DNA of 64,000 nucleotides from an uncultured Desulfovibrio sp. (GTDB taxonomy: Bacteria; Desulfobacterota; Desulfovibrionia; Desulfovibrionales; Desulfovibrionaceae), in assembly GCF_902477725.1 (NCBI RefSeq), contig NZ_CABSIF010000001.1, forward strand, positions 248,001 to 312,000, in the 5' to 3' direction. The first letter of the stretch is position 1. Each line of letters begins with the position of its first letter. Shown one piece after another: positions 53,915-63,100 of this stretch. Below the pieces are notes generated by a model, which saw only the letters and a program-made list of their open reading frames with translations, was not told the origin of the DNA and made no database searches. The position numbers were made by a program, and so were the translations under genes.

Positions 53915-55095
53915 TGATCAGACGTACAGGGCGCGCACCCGGCATGGGCATACGCGCATATATTGCCTTGGGGTTCACGGTGATGGCCCTGCTTTTTACT
54001 GCCAGTTTTTTCTATTTTATGAGCATGGCGCGCGAGGTCAGCGTGTCCGGCACCCGAACCTACGGGCTTTTCATGACGCTGGCCGAGAGCGACAAACTGA
54101 CCGACAGCCGCAACATGGCACGCCTGCGAGGCGCAGAATCCGCACTGGCGGCCTTGCCCTCACTGACCGCGAAGCCAGCGGAGCCGGAGGCCAGCGCCGC
54201 GCTGACGGAGCTTTCCGCCGCTATAGCGGAACTGGCAACTGCACAGCCAGTAACTGACGACATGCTGCTGCAACTGCGCCGCACGGCTACGCTGGCGCAC
54301 GAATTTGAAAACCGCCTGCTCGTGGGCTTTCTTCTGCTGGGCACCGGGCTGGCCCTGTTGTTCGGCCTGCTGCGCCTGCATCTTGCGCGCCCGCTGCAAA
54401 GCATCATGGTCTTTCTCAACCAGTTGGGCACAGGTTCCGCCAGCCAGCCCCCCAAACACAGTTTTATCACCGAACTGCGCAACATATCGGCTGCGCTCGA
54501 AAATCTTGGCACCTATCTGTCGCTCGCCACAGTGCGCTCGCAAAAACTGGCCTCCGAGCACGACCATTTTCAAAAAATGTCGCTGGTGGACGGACTCACC
54601 GGCGTGGGCAACCGCCGCGCCTTTGACGACAAGCTGCATTCCCTGTGGCTTCATGCCCTGCAACATGGCACGCCGCTGGCGCTTATCATGCTGGATGTGG
54701 ATACCTTCAAGCGCTACAATGACAGTCTGGGGCATCAGGCCGGGGATGAATGCCTGCGCCGCATTGCCGCCGCCATGAGCCGGGCGGCACGCGCTACGGA
54801 TGTTTGCGCGCGCTACGGCGGGGAGGAGTTTGCCCTGCTGCTGCCCGGTGCGGACGATGCAACAGCGCAGGCCGTGGCCGCCCGTGTGCATGCCGAAGTG
54901 GCGCGGGAACAGTTGCCTCACCCCAGCTCGCCAGTGGGCGATATGGTGACGGTCAGCCTGGGAGTGAGCAGCCTCACGCCGGTGGAAGAGCAGAAGGAAG
55001 AAAGCCAGATGCTGGTGCGGCAGACAGATTCCGCCCTTTATGCCGCCAAGGCCTCAGGCCGCAACCGCACCTGCGTTTATGGGCAGGCTTCATAA
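53911..55095 (+). CDS. Membrane diguanylate cyclase coupled to feoB
   Basis: A 394-residue cyclic di-GMP synthase. Transmembrane helices at about 17-37 and 136-156 enclose a short Ala/Leu-rich helical periplasmic region, and a HAMP-like linker follows. The GGDEF domain begins near 225 (SLVDGLTGVGNRRAFDD) with the active motif RYGGEEF at 301-307. The inhibitory RATD (294-297) is placed exactly five residues before it, so the enzyme should be active and product-inhibited. Its start codon overlaps the feoB stop, so both are made from one transcript. Confidence 0.9.
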   Translation: MMIRRTGRAPGMGIRAYIALGFTVMALLFTASFFYFMSMAREVSVSGTRTYGLFMTLAESDKLTDSRNMARLRGAESALAALPSLTAKPAEPEASAALTELSAAIAELATAQPVTDDMLLQLRRTATLAHEFENRLLVGFLLLGTGLALLFGLLRLHLARPLQSIMVFLNQLGTGSASQPPKHSFITELRNISAALENLGTYLSLATVRSQKLASEHDHFQKMSLVDGLTGVGNRRAFDDKLHSLWLHALQHGTPLALIMLDVDTFKRYNDSLGHQAGDECLRRIAAAMSRAARATDVCARYGGEEFALLLPGADDATAQAVAARVHAEVAREQLPHPSSPVGDMVTVSLGVSSLTPVEEQKEESQMLVRQTDSALYAAKASGRNRTCVYGQAS

Positions 55096-55120
55096 GCATC
55101 CAAGAGGGTAGCCCGGCATG

Positions 55121-55153
55121 CAAAAAGCCGCCCGGATTCAATCCGGACGGCTT
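55121..55153 (-). terminator. Rho-independent terminator of the enolase-superfamily gene
   Basis: Minus strand: a 13-bp stem with one mismatch (55141-55153 with 55125-55137), a 3-nt loop, then TTTTT at 55126-55122. It may also end the opposite transcript. Confidence 0.8.
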
Positions 55154-55182
55154 ATATTCGCTGTTCTGACAGAAAGTATAAC

Positions 55183-56373
55183 TTACTTCACCGTTACAAC
55201 CGTTGAAGCCGCAATAGTTTCCGGCGTCAGTTCCTGGCCCAGACCGGGCAGCTCGGGCACGGAGTACATTCCCTTTTCAGGCATGTAGTTGTGCACGCAG
55301 GTTCTGGTGTTGGGCTCAAGCAGTGCGTAGCGGTGCAGCTCATGGATCATGAAGTTGGGAATAGCCGCCTCCATGTGCAGGGCCGCAGCTGTCGAGATGG
55401 GGCCGCCGCACACATGAATCTGCACGGTCACATCATAGACGTGGGCCATGTCGCAAATTTTCTTTACCTCTGTGAGGCCACCGCAGGTGCAGATATCAGG
55501 CTGGATGACACTCAGCGAACCCTCTTCAAGGAAGGGACGGTAACCCCAGCGCCAGTAAATGCGCTCGCCAGCAGCGATGGGAATCGGCACATTGTCCGCA
55601 ACCTTCTTCATCTGCTTGGGGTTCAGAGGCATGACGGGTTCTTCGTAGTACAACACGCCAAGTTCCGCGATCATGCGGCCAAACTGGATGGCCGCAGTGG
55701 TGGACGTAAAGGAGTGCATTTCAACAATGATATCCATATCCGGCCCAACCGCCTTACGCATGGCTGCAAGACGGTCATAGCCCCTGCGCAGTATCTTGTC
55801 GGGCAGCACGCCTGAAAGATCCTGCTGGTTCCAGTTGCCCTGCCCGTCCATGGCAAGTACGTCCACCTTAAGGGCATCATAGCCTTCTTCCTGGGCTATA
55901 AGCGCAGTTTCGGCATAGGCCTCGGGATCAACAAGCATGGCTTTGTCCTGCCCGGCCCCCCAGCCAAACTGCAACTGGCTGGCATAAGCTCGTATCTTGC
56001 TGCGAGTCTTACCGCCAAGTAGCTGATAAACGGGGACGCCAAGCGCCTTACCCTTGATGTCCCACATGGCAAGGTCAAGGCCGCTCATGGCAGCGGAAAA
56101 AATACCGCCGCCGCCCTGCCCCCAAAATGTCTTGCGCAGCATCTTTTCCCAGATTGCTTCGTTGCACATGGGATCCATGCCAATGAGTATCTGGCCCAGA
56201 TCTTTCGCCATGCCAAACCCGCCAGAAGCGCCCACGCCGTAAGCAAGGCCCACTTCACCGAAGCCGCTGATGCCTTCATCCGTATTAACTTTCACAACAA
56301 CAGGGCGCCATTTGCTAGTAGCGGAACTGAAGTCATTGGCCACATCAATAATATCAATGCTCGTAATCTTCAT
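55183..56373 (-). CDS. Mandelate racemase/muconate lactonizing enzyme family protein (probable sugar-acid dehydratase)
   Basis: A 396-residue enolase-superfamily enzyme. The capping domain is at residues 1-115 and the barrel follows. Metal ligands appear in IIVEMHSF, YYEEPVMP and AAGERIY; the base dyad is QPDICTCGG and QIHVCGGPIS. The E-x-H after the third strand resembles acid-sugar dehydratases. The gene lies 25 nt after a gluconate/galactonate-type MFS transporter, so dehydration of an imported aldonate or aldarate is inferred; the exact substrate is unknown. Two adjacent ATGs follow AGGAG; the second (56373) has better spacing. Confidence 0.87.
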   Translation of the reverse strand: MKITSIDIIDVANDFSSATSKWRPVVVKVNTDEGISGFGEVGLAYGVGASGGFGMAKDLGQILIGMDPMCNEAIWEKMLRKTFWGQGGGGIFSAAMSGLDLAMWDIKGKALGVPVYQLLGGKTRSKIRAYASQLQFGWGAGQDKAMLVDPEAYAETALIAQEEGYDALKVDVLAMDGQGNWNQQDLSGVLPDKILRRGYDRLAAMRKAVGPDMDIIVEMHSFTSTTAAIQFGRMIAELGVLYYEEPVMPLNPKQMKKVADNVPIPIAAGERIYWRWGYRPFLEEGSLSVIQPDICTCGGLTEVKKICDMAHVYDVTVQIHVCGGPISTAAALHMEAAIPNFMIHELHRYALLEPNTRTCVHNYMPEKGMYSVPELPGLGQELTPETIAASTVVTVK

Positions 56374-56398
56374 CATTATTCTCCTGTAAACTGTGCCG

Positions 56399-57694
56399 CT
56401 AATAACGCTTGGCCGCAAGAATACCTGCCGCAATGGTCGCCGCCGCCCCTGTGAACACAAGGCAAAGCAGACCGCTGCTGTACTGGCCGGTAGTGCTTAT
56501 GAAAAATCCGATCATGGCGGGCGCAAGCGATGCAAACCCGTTGGCAAGGCCATTCATTATGCCTGACGCCGTGGACATGGACGAGCCGGGAATCAGCCCC
56601 TGCAGCAACGTCCAGGCCACCGGCGTTCCCATGGTGCAGAATGCCACAGCCAGAGACAGCAATACGGCCGAGAGGTATTTCTGCTCGGCGACTGCCCCCA
56701 GATAAACACAACAACCGGCAAAGAACATGGCTGCCATAAGAATTGGCGCGCTTCTGCCTATCTTGTCCGTCAAAAATCCGCACGACACCTTAAAAATAAT
56801 GGAAAGCACAAAGGGCAGTGACGCCAGCCAGCCCATTTCGCTCCAGCTGAACCCTCTGGCTGTTTTAAGGTAGCTCGGCAACCAGGTTATCAGGCCCCAG
56901 TACATGCATTGGAGGCACAAATACCAAAAGACCAAAAGCCAGTACCGGTAATTGCCGATGAATCCCTTGAGACGCTGCCCCAGAGGCAACGCAACTTCCT
57001 TGGAAGCCGTAACTTCCTGTCCTGCTTCAATATGGGCCAGTTCAGCTTTGTTGATGCTTTTATGCTGCCTCGGGGTATCCGCCGTATGACGCCACAAAAG
57101 GTACAAAGGGATCAAGCCCACCACGAGGCAGAAATGGAAGTTGGCTCTCCAGCCGTAGTTTCCAATAAGATAAGCAAAAAACGGCATGGCCAGAGCTGGT
57201 GCGACAGATTGCCCGACAACCCAGGCGGCGTTGGCCCGCCCGCGTTCATGCCGGGGGAACCAGTTTTTTACAAAAACGCTTTGCAGCGGGTAGTACATGC
57301 CCTCGCCAACACCAAGCATAATCCGGCTGACGATGATGATCGCAAACGTAGAGGCAACGCCGCCCAGGAACAGAGAGGCCGTCCAAAGGCCAATACAAAG
57401 CATCATGGATTTGCGCGGCCCCAGGTAGTCGCCTATGGGAGCCAGCAGCACGTTGGCCACACCGTATGCCGCCAGAAAAACAGACATCATCATGCCGATT
57501 TGCACTGGCGCACCCTTGATGCCCATTTCGAGCAGAAAGGGATCGTTGGCGGCCAGAACAGAAACGTTCACACGGTCAAGATATGCTATGAATATCCCGA
57601 TAAACAGACAAAATACGATTATAAATCGTTTTTTTGTTTGCACTTCGCCTGTTTCTTTCGTTTCATTCACAGAAGAAACGATTTTTTCACCCAT
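56399..57694 (-). CDS. MFS transporter, anion:cation symporter (sugar-acid) type
   Basis: A 431-residue permease with 12 hydrophobic helices. The signature IAYLDRVNVSVLA in helix 1 and GDYLGPRKSMM between helices 2 and 3 match the ACS family (GudP/GarP/ExuT type), as does RIMLGVGEGMYYPLQSVFVKNWFP. These carriers import hexuronates, aldonates or aldarates with H+. It is the first gene of a two-gene operon with the dehydratase and is divergent from a LysR gene. AAGGAAT precedes the ATG at 57694. Confidence 0.9.
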   Translation of the reverse strand: MGEKIVSSVNETKETGEVQTKKRFIIVFCLFIGIFIAYLDRVNVSVLAANDPFLLEMGIKGAPVQIGMMMSVFLAAYGVANVLLAPIGDYLGPRKSMMLCIGLWTASLFLGGVASTFAIIIVSRIMLGVGEGMYYPLQSVFVKNWFPRHERGRANAAWVVGQSVAPALAMPFFAYLIGNYGWRANFHFCLVVGLIPLYLLWRHTADTPRQHKSINKAELAHIEAGQEVTASKEVALPLGQRLKGFIGNYRYWLLVFWYLCLQCMYWGLITWLPSYLKTARGFSWSEMGWLASLPFVLSIIFKVSCGFLTDKIGRSAPILMAAMFFAGCCVYLGAVAEQKYLSAVLLSLAVAFCTMGTPVAWTLLQGLIPGSSMSTASGIMNGLANGFASLAPAMIGFFISTTGQYSSGLLCLVFTGAAATIAAGILAAKRY

Positions 57695-57801
57695 AGTATT
57701 CCTTCCTGACGTTTTTATGACCCTGCAATGCGCATTTGCTGTGATCATACACAGAGTTAATAGTCTTTCAATTTCCACCATGAGCTACCGGTACTTCCCA
57801 T

Positions 57802-57814
57802 ATGGAATTTCCAT
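57802..57814. promoter_or_regulatory. Candidate LysR operator between MFS and lysR
   Basis: ATGGAA-T-TTCCAT is a perfect inverted repeat and lies inside a T-N11-A frame (57801-57813), the usual LysR-type site. It is 107 nt from the MFS start and 100 nt from the regulator start, in the divergent promoter region. Confidence 0.55.
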
Positions 57815-57914
57815 TGTCACGACTATGCTGCGCAAATCCAGATTGGTAAAATTGTTTTTATTTGTGGATTAATAAGATAAAGTTATCGAAAGTGCTAAAT
57901 GAAAGGGAAAACTC

Positions 57915-58865
57915 ATGCAATTGACGCTGCGGCAAATTGAGGCATTTCTGACGGTTGCAAACCTTCGTAGCTTCACTGCTGCCGGGGCTTCCTTGCACAT
58001 TACCCAAAGTGCCGTGAGCAACCTCATCAAGGATCTTGAGGCGCAGGTCGGCGTGCCGCTTTTTGACCGCACATCGCGCTTCGTCTCACTTTCCCCCGAC
58101 GGGCGAGAGATGTACACGCTGGCCCAGAAGGCCTTTCACGAATTTTTGCTTATGGAAAAATACGCCGCAGATCTCAGCAGCCTGCGCGCGGGCAGGGTGC
58201 GCGTTGTGGGCGCCCCCCTCATTGCCTGCACACTGCTGCCGCTGCTACTCGCACATTTCAAGAGAGCCCAACCCGCCATACGGGTCGAGCTGGTGGATCA
58301 GCCCATGGCTATGGTGCAATCGAGCATACAGCAAGGGGATGCAGAAGTCGGTTTTGGCCCGGCCCGCCTGACAGAAACAGACATTATCGCCCGCCATTTT
58401 TTTACCACCCCTGTGAGCATGCTCTCACGCCCGGATCACCCGCTGGCAGGAAGGCACAGCACCTGGGGCGAGGTAAAGAAGGTTCCGGTGGTTGCAGTGG
58501 GGAGAGAATCCGTGGGCTATATCGCTGCGGATGTGGGGACACAGCCGCCGTTTTCCATCGGGCATGTGGTCAATCAGATGCCGACGGCCTTTGCCTTGGC
58601 AGCAGCAGGGTGCGGCGTTGCGCTCGCGGGGCGCTTTTCACTGATGCTGGCACGGGGCTATGGCCTTGTGGCTACCCTCCTGCACGACCCGGTACTGTAC
58701 CGGGAAATGCAGATGTACCTGCCTGCTGCCCGCAAACTCTCGGATGCTGCCGCCACCTTTGTGGATTTTGCCACGCAGTTTGTGAAAGATCACGATCCCA
58801 ATACACTGGATTCAGCCACTGTTGCCGAACTGGCACCGCCGCTCAGTACACGCAGAGACGCCTGA
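57915..58865 (+). CDS. LysR-family transcriptional regulator
   Basis: A 316-residue regulator. The winged helix-turn-helix is at residues 1-60 (LRQIEAFLTVANLRSFTAAGASLHITQSAVSNLIKDLEAQVGVPLFDR). The rest is the two-lobed effector domain. It is divergent from the MFS transporter/dehydratase pair and so probably activates it in response to the sugar acid. The ATG has AAAGGGA upstream. Confidence 0.92.
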   Translation: MQLTLRQIEAFLTVANLRSFTAAGASLHITQSAVSNLIKDLEAQVGVPLFDRTSRFVSLSPDGREMYTLAQKAFHEFLLMEKYAADLSSLRAGRVRVVGAPLIACTLLPLLLAHFKRAQPAIRVELVDQPMAMVQSSIQQGDAEVGFGPARLTETDIIARHFFTTPVSMLSRPDHPLAGRHSTWGEVKKVPVVAVGRESVGYIAADVGTQPPFSIGHVVNQMPTAFALAAAGCGVALAGRFSLMLARGYGLVATLLHDPVLYREMQMYLPAARKLSDAAATFVDFATQFVKDHDPNTLDSATVAELAPPLSTRRDA

Positions 58866-58895
58866 TCACAGGCGGCTGGCCTGCCTTTGCAGCAT

Positions 58896-58925
58896 AAAAA
58901 AACGCCCTGCTGAAAAGCAGAGCGT
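58896..58925 (-). terminator. Rho-independent terminator of feoA
   Basis: Minus strand: ACGCTCTGCT (58925-58916) pairs with AGCAGGGCGT (58911-58902), with one mismatch, loop TTTC, then a run of seven T. Confidence 0.85.
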
Positions 58926-58962
58926 CTGAACGCATCCATCAGACAAGCCTGAAGGAAGTGCG

Positions 58963-59214
58963 CTAATTGTTTGCCGCAGCAGCGGGCTGCACCATGATGG
59001 CCCCGGCCTCCCTGCGGCGCAGGGCAATGGTTACTTCCGCGCAGCGCAAGGCCAGAGGGTCGCGCAGGGGCGCATAGCCCACCACAGAAACAGGCATGCC
59101 TGAACCCAACCCCATGTCGCGGATGCGCCGCGCAAGCTCGCCCCTGGCATTGATGCTGACAATACGCGCTACCTCGCCCACCTTGAGGGACGTGAGAGGA
59201 ATAACTGAATCCAT
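58963..59214 (-). CDS. feoA: FeoA-family protein (SH3-like, ferrous transport)
   Basis: An 83-residue cytoplasmic protein with the FeoA SH3-like fold: PLTSLKVGEVARIVSINARGELARRIRDMGLGSGMPVSVVG, then PLALRCAEVTIALRRREAGAIMV. It assists FeoB. The ATG at 59214 follows GGAGG by 5 nt. It lies about 5 kb from feoB with the sugar-acid module between, so it forms a separate transcription unit ending in its own terminator. A separate copy adjacent to another feoB outside the window is possible. Confidence 0.9.
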   Translation of the reverse strand: MDSVIPLTSLKVGEVARIVSINARGELARRIRDMGLGSGMPVSVVGYAPLRDPLALRCAEVTIALRRREAGAIMVQPAAAANN

Positions 59215-59470
59215 TGCGCCTCCGGGCATCTTTTAAAAAAGTCGCCCATTTTAAAAATAACATTCATTTTCAATTTAACGATCATCCTGCCCAGCGTCAA
59301 GAAAATATGACCACAGCAATCTGCAGTGGTTGCGCCACACTCGGCACCTCGCGCGACAGGCCCCAGCCGCTCCACTCGACCATATGGCCCGACTCTGGCA
59401 TGATGCCTTGCAGCGGGAGTGGCGGATGCCCTCCACGCCCTTTCCGGCACACGTCAACAACGGACAAGCC

Positions 59471-60163
59471 ATGAGCATCCTGAAAAAAGTTCTGGAGCGG
59501 GGCCTCACCCCCTCCAACGTCATAAGCTACCTGTGTTTGCAGATCATGCGCGTCAACGGCGCGTTCTGGGGCACCCTGCGTCTGCGGCTCAAGGCCCTTG
59601 CGTTGGGCGTGCAGGTGGGTGCTGGCGTGTCAGCCCACGGGCCTGTGGGCCTGTTGCGCTGGCCGGGCAGCCGCATGAGCATAGGCGCAGGCGCAAGCCT
59701 TATTTCTTCATGGCGGCGGGCCACGGCTGCGGCTCTGGCCCATCCCGTGCGCCTGCGCACCTTCGGCCCCGGCGCCAGCATTGAAATCGGCCCCGGCTGC
59801 CAGCTGAGCGGCACGTCCATCACCGCGCGCTCCAAGGTCATACGCCTTGGGCGTCAGGTCATGGTCGGCCCCAACTGTATTGTGGTGGATTCCGACTTTC
59901 ACGCCCACTGGCCGCCGGAAGCCCGCGCCACCGAACCCGGCATGGAAGGCGACCGTCCGGTAACCATTGGCGACTACGTGTGGATTGGCATGAACTGCCT
60001 TATCCTCAAGGGCGTAACCATTGGCGAGGGGGCCATCATCGGCGCGGGTAGCGTGGTCACGCGCGATGTGCCGCCCTTCTGCCTTGCCGCAGGCTCGCCC
60101 GCCCGCGTGCTGCGCAGCCTTAAGCCCGGCGAGAGCGCGCAGCAGCCCGGTACTGCGGAATAG
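59471..60163 (+). CDS. Left-handed beta-helix acyltransferase (WcaF/maltose acetyltransferase-like)
   Basis: A 230-residue hexapeptide-repeat acetyltransferase. Repeats run from about residue 55 (GVQVGAGVSAHGPVG) to 220. The active-site region is DSDFHAHWPP with the catalytic histidine, and the end of the helix is VTIGDYVWIGMNCLILKGVTIGEGAIIGAGSVVTRDVPP, typical of CoA-binding sites. The acceptor, probably a sugar, is unknown. The start is uncertain: 59471 fits the domain but has a weak site; ATG 59426 has GGAG upstream. The next gene starts 11 nt after the stop. Confidence 0.8.
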   Translation: MSILKKVLERGLTPSNVISYLCLQIMRVNGAFWGTLRLRLKALALGVQVGAGVSAHGPVGLLRWPGSRMSIGAGASLISSWRRATAAALAHPVRLRTFGPGASIEIGPGCQLSGTSITARSKVIRLGRQVMVGPNCIVVDSDFHAHWPPEARATEPGMEGDRPVTIGDYVWIGMNCLILKGVTIGEGAIIGAGSVVTRDVPPFCLAAGSPARVLRSLKPGESAQQPGTAE

Positions 60164-60174
60164 GTCGCTGCACG

Positions 60175-63100
60175 GTGTCTGTGGGGGAATATATTGCGGC
60201 GCTGCTGGCGTCAGAAAAGCTGGGCGCGCAGGTCACGTGCCACAAGCTCTTTCCGCCAGTGGAACCATGCTACGCGCCCACGCACCTGCCCTGGCCCGCA
60301 GCCATCAGCCGTGCCCTGGAGCAGCGCGGCATCAACGGGCTGTACAGCCATCAGGCCCTTGCCACAGACCACATCCGCGCCGGGCATTCCATTGTTGCGG
60401 CCACGCCCACGGCCAGCGGCAAAAGCCTTATCTACAACCTGCCCGTGCTCGACCGCTACCTGCGCGACCGTGACGCCCGCGCCCTGTATCTCTTCCCGCT
60501 CAAGGCTCTGGCGCAGGATCAGCTTGGCGCGTTCAATGCACTGGTGGAGGGCTGGCCCAAGGAGGCCCGCCCCACAGCCGCCCTGTATGACGGCGACACC
60601 ACCGACCATTTTCGCCGCAAAATCCGGCGCAATCCGCCCACGGTGCTTATCAGCAATCCCGAGATGCTGCATCTCGGCATTCTGCCCCACCACGAGCAGT
60701 GGGCGGAATTTCTGGCAGGCCTGAGCCATGTGGTTGTGGACGAAGCCCACACCTACCGGGGCGTGTTTGGGGCGCACATGGCCCAGGTATTCCGGCGGCT
60801 CAACCGCATTGCCGGGCGCTACGGCGCACGGCCCGTCTATGTGCTGTGTACGGCCACTGTGGGCAATCCCGGCGAGCTGGCGGCAGCGCTGACCGGCACG
60901 GATGCGCCCGCCGCAGCGCCTGTCCTTGCCACAGATTCCCCATCTCCGGTTCCTTCCTCTGCTTCTGCCGCCCGCACAGCGGATGCGCCAGTGGTTATTG
61001 ACCAGTCCGGCGCGCCGCAGGGCCCACGGCACTTTGTTTTTCTCAATCCGGAGCAAAGCCCTGCCACAGCCGCCATTGACCTGCTCAAAGCGGCGCTGGC
61101 CCGCAACCTGCGCACCATAGTCTACTGCCGCTCGCGGCGCATGACAGAACTCATCAGCCTGTGGGCCGGGCAATCGGGCGCATTTTCCGAGCGAATTTCC
61201 GCCTATCGCGCGGGCTTTCTGCCAGAAGAACGGCGCGGCATCGAGGCCCGCATGGCCTCTGGCGAGCTGCTGGCCGTGGTCAGCACCAGCGCGCTGGAAC
61301 TTGGCATAGACATTGGCGGGCTGGACGTGTGCATCCTTGTGGGCTACCCCGGCACTGTCATGGCTACCTTGCAACGTGGGGGGCGCGTGGGCCGCGCGCA
61401 GCAGGAATCCGCCGTTATCGTGGTGGCGGGCGAGGATGCGCTGGATCAGTATTTTGCCCGCAATCCCGAAGATTTTTTCAGCCGCCCTGCGGAAAAGGCC
61501 GTAGTCAATCCTGACAACGAGGTCATTCTGACCCGCCATCTGGAGTGCGCGGCGGCAGAAATGCCCCTCACACCCGGAGAAGCCATGCTGGCAAGCCCCG
61601 CAGCACGCGCCGCCGCCCGCGCGCTCAACGCCAAGGGGCTGTTGCTGCAATCGGCGGATGGCACCCAACTGCTGGCCGCCCGCAAGCGGCCCCAGCGGCA
61701 TGTGGATTTGCGCGGCACGGGCCAGACCTTCAGCATTGAAGATCAGGACGGTCAGATCATCGGCTCTGTGGATGGCTTTCGCGCATGGCAGGAGACGCAC
61801 CCCGGCGCTGTTTACCTGCACCGGGGCCGCAGCTATGTGATTGAAGAGATGGACCCGGCCCGCGCCCGCATTGTGGCCAAGGCGACCAAAGTTTCGTGGT
61901 TTACGCGCACACGCGGGCAAAAAAGTACGGATATTCTTGAAGAAGTCGAGCGCGCATCCTTGGGCCGCGTGCTTGTCTGCCGTGGCCGCCTGCGCATCAC
62001 CGATACCGTGACCGGTTATGAGAAGCGTTCTACATCTGGCAACCGCCTGCTCACCATCACGCCGCTTGCCGCGCCGCCGCAGGTTTTTGAAACCGAGGGC
62101 CTGTGGTACGTCATACCAGACAGCATCCGTGCCTCGCTGGAAGAACGTTTTCTGCACTACATGGGCTCCATCCACGCACTCGAGCACGCGGCCATCGGCC
62201 TGCTGCCCCTGCTTATCATGGCCGACCGCAATGACTTTGGCGGCATTTCCACACCGCTGCATGCCCAGACCGGGCTGTCTGGCGTGTTCATTTATGACGG
62301 CCTACCGGGTGGGGCGGGCCTGACCCGTCAGGCCTTTCCCGATGCGCGGGGCCTGCTGGAAGCCACCTTCAAGGCTGTTGCCGCCTGCCCCTGCGAGGAC
62401 GGCTGCCCCTCCTGTGTGCATTCGCCCAAGTGCGGCTCCGGCAACAGGCCCATCAGCAAAATCGGCGCGCTGGAACTGCTGCGCGAAATGCTGGCCCCCG
62501 GCACGGAAGGCGAGGCCCTGTGTCGCGACCTGCGCATCAGCCCCGCCCCTGACAGGCTGGATATGGAATCGCTGGACGCCGCCTCTGCCCTGGCGGCAGC
62601 ACCCCGGCCTGCGGTTTCGGCCCTGGATTTCATCAATGACGGCAGCCAGCCCGAAGCCGCGCATACTGCAATGGAGGAACAATCCATGAGCAAAAAGCAC
62701 TCCGCGCCAGACAACCAGAACAGTCTGTTTGGCGCTAACGGGCTTGCGCAATCCGGCCCCGGAGGCAGCGCCCCTGCGCCACAGGGCGCGACCAGCAGCA
62801 CCCCGGGCGCACAAGGAACAACTACTTTTGATGCCGCAGGCCTGTTGACGTACGTTCCCGTGCCGCCGCCCAAAAATTTTGTGGTCTTTGACGTGGAAAC
62901 CCGGCGCTCCGCCGCCGAGGTGGGCGGCTGGAACCGGGCCGACCGCATGGGCGTGAGCATTGCCGTGGCCTATGACAGCAAGGCGGACGACTATTTCTCC
63001 TACCAGCAGGAGGAACTGCCCGCCCTGTTCGAGCGCCTGCACGCGAGCGACCTTGTGGTCGGCTTCAACAGCCTGCGCTTTGACTACGCCGTGCTCTCGT

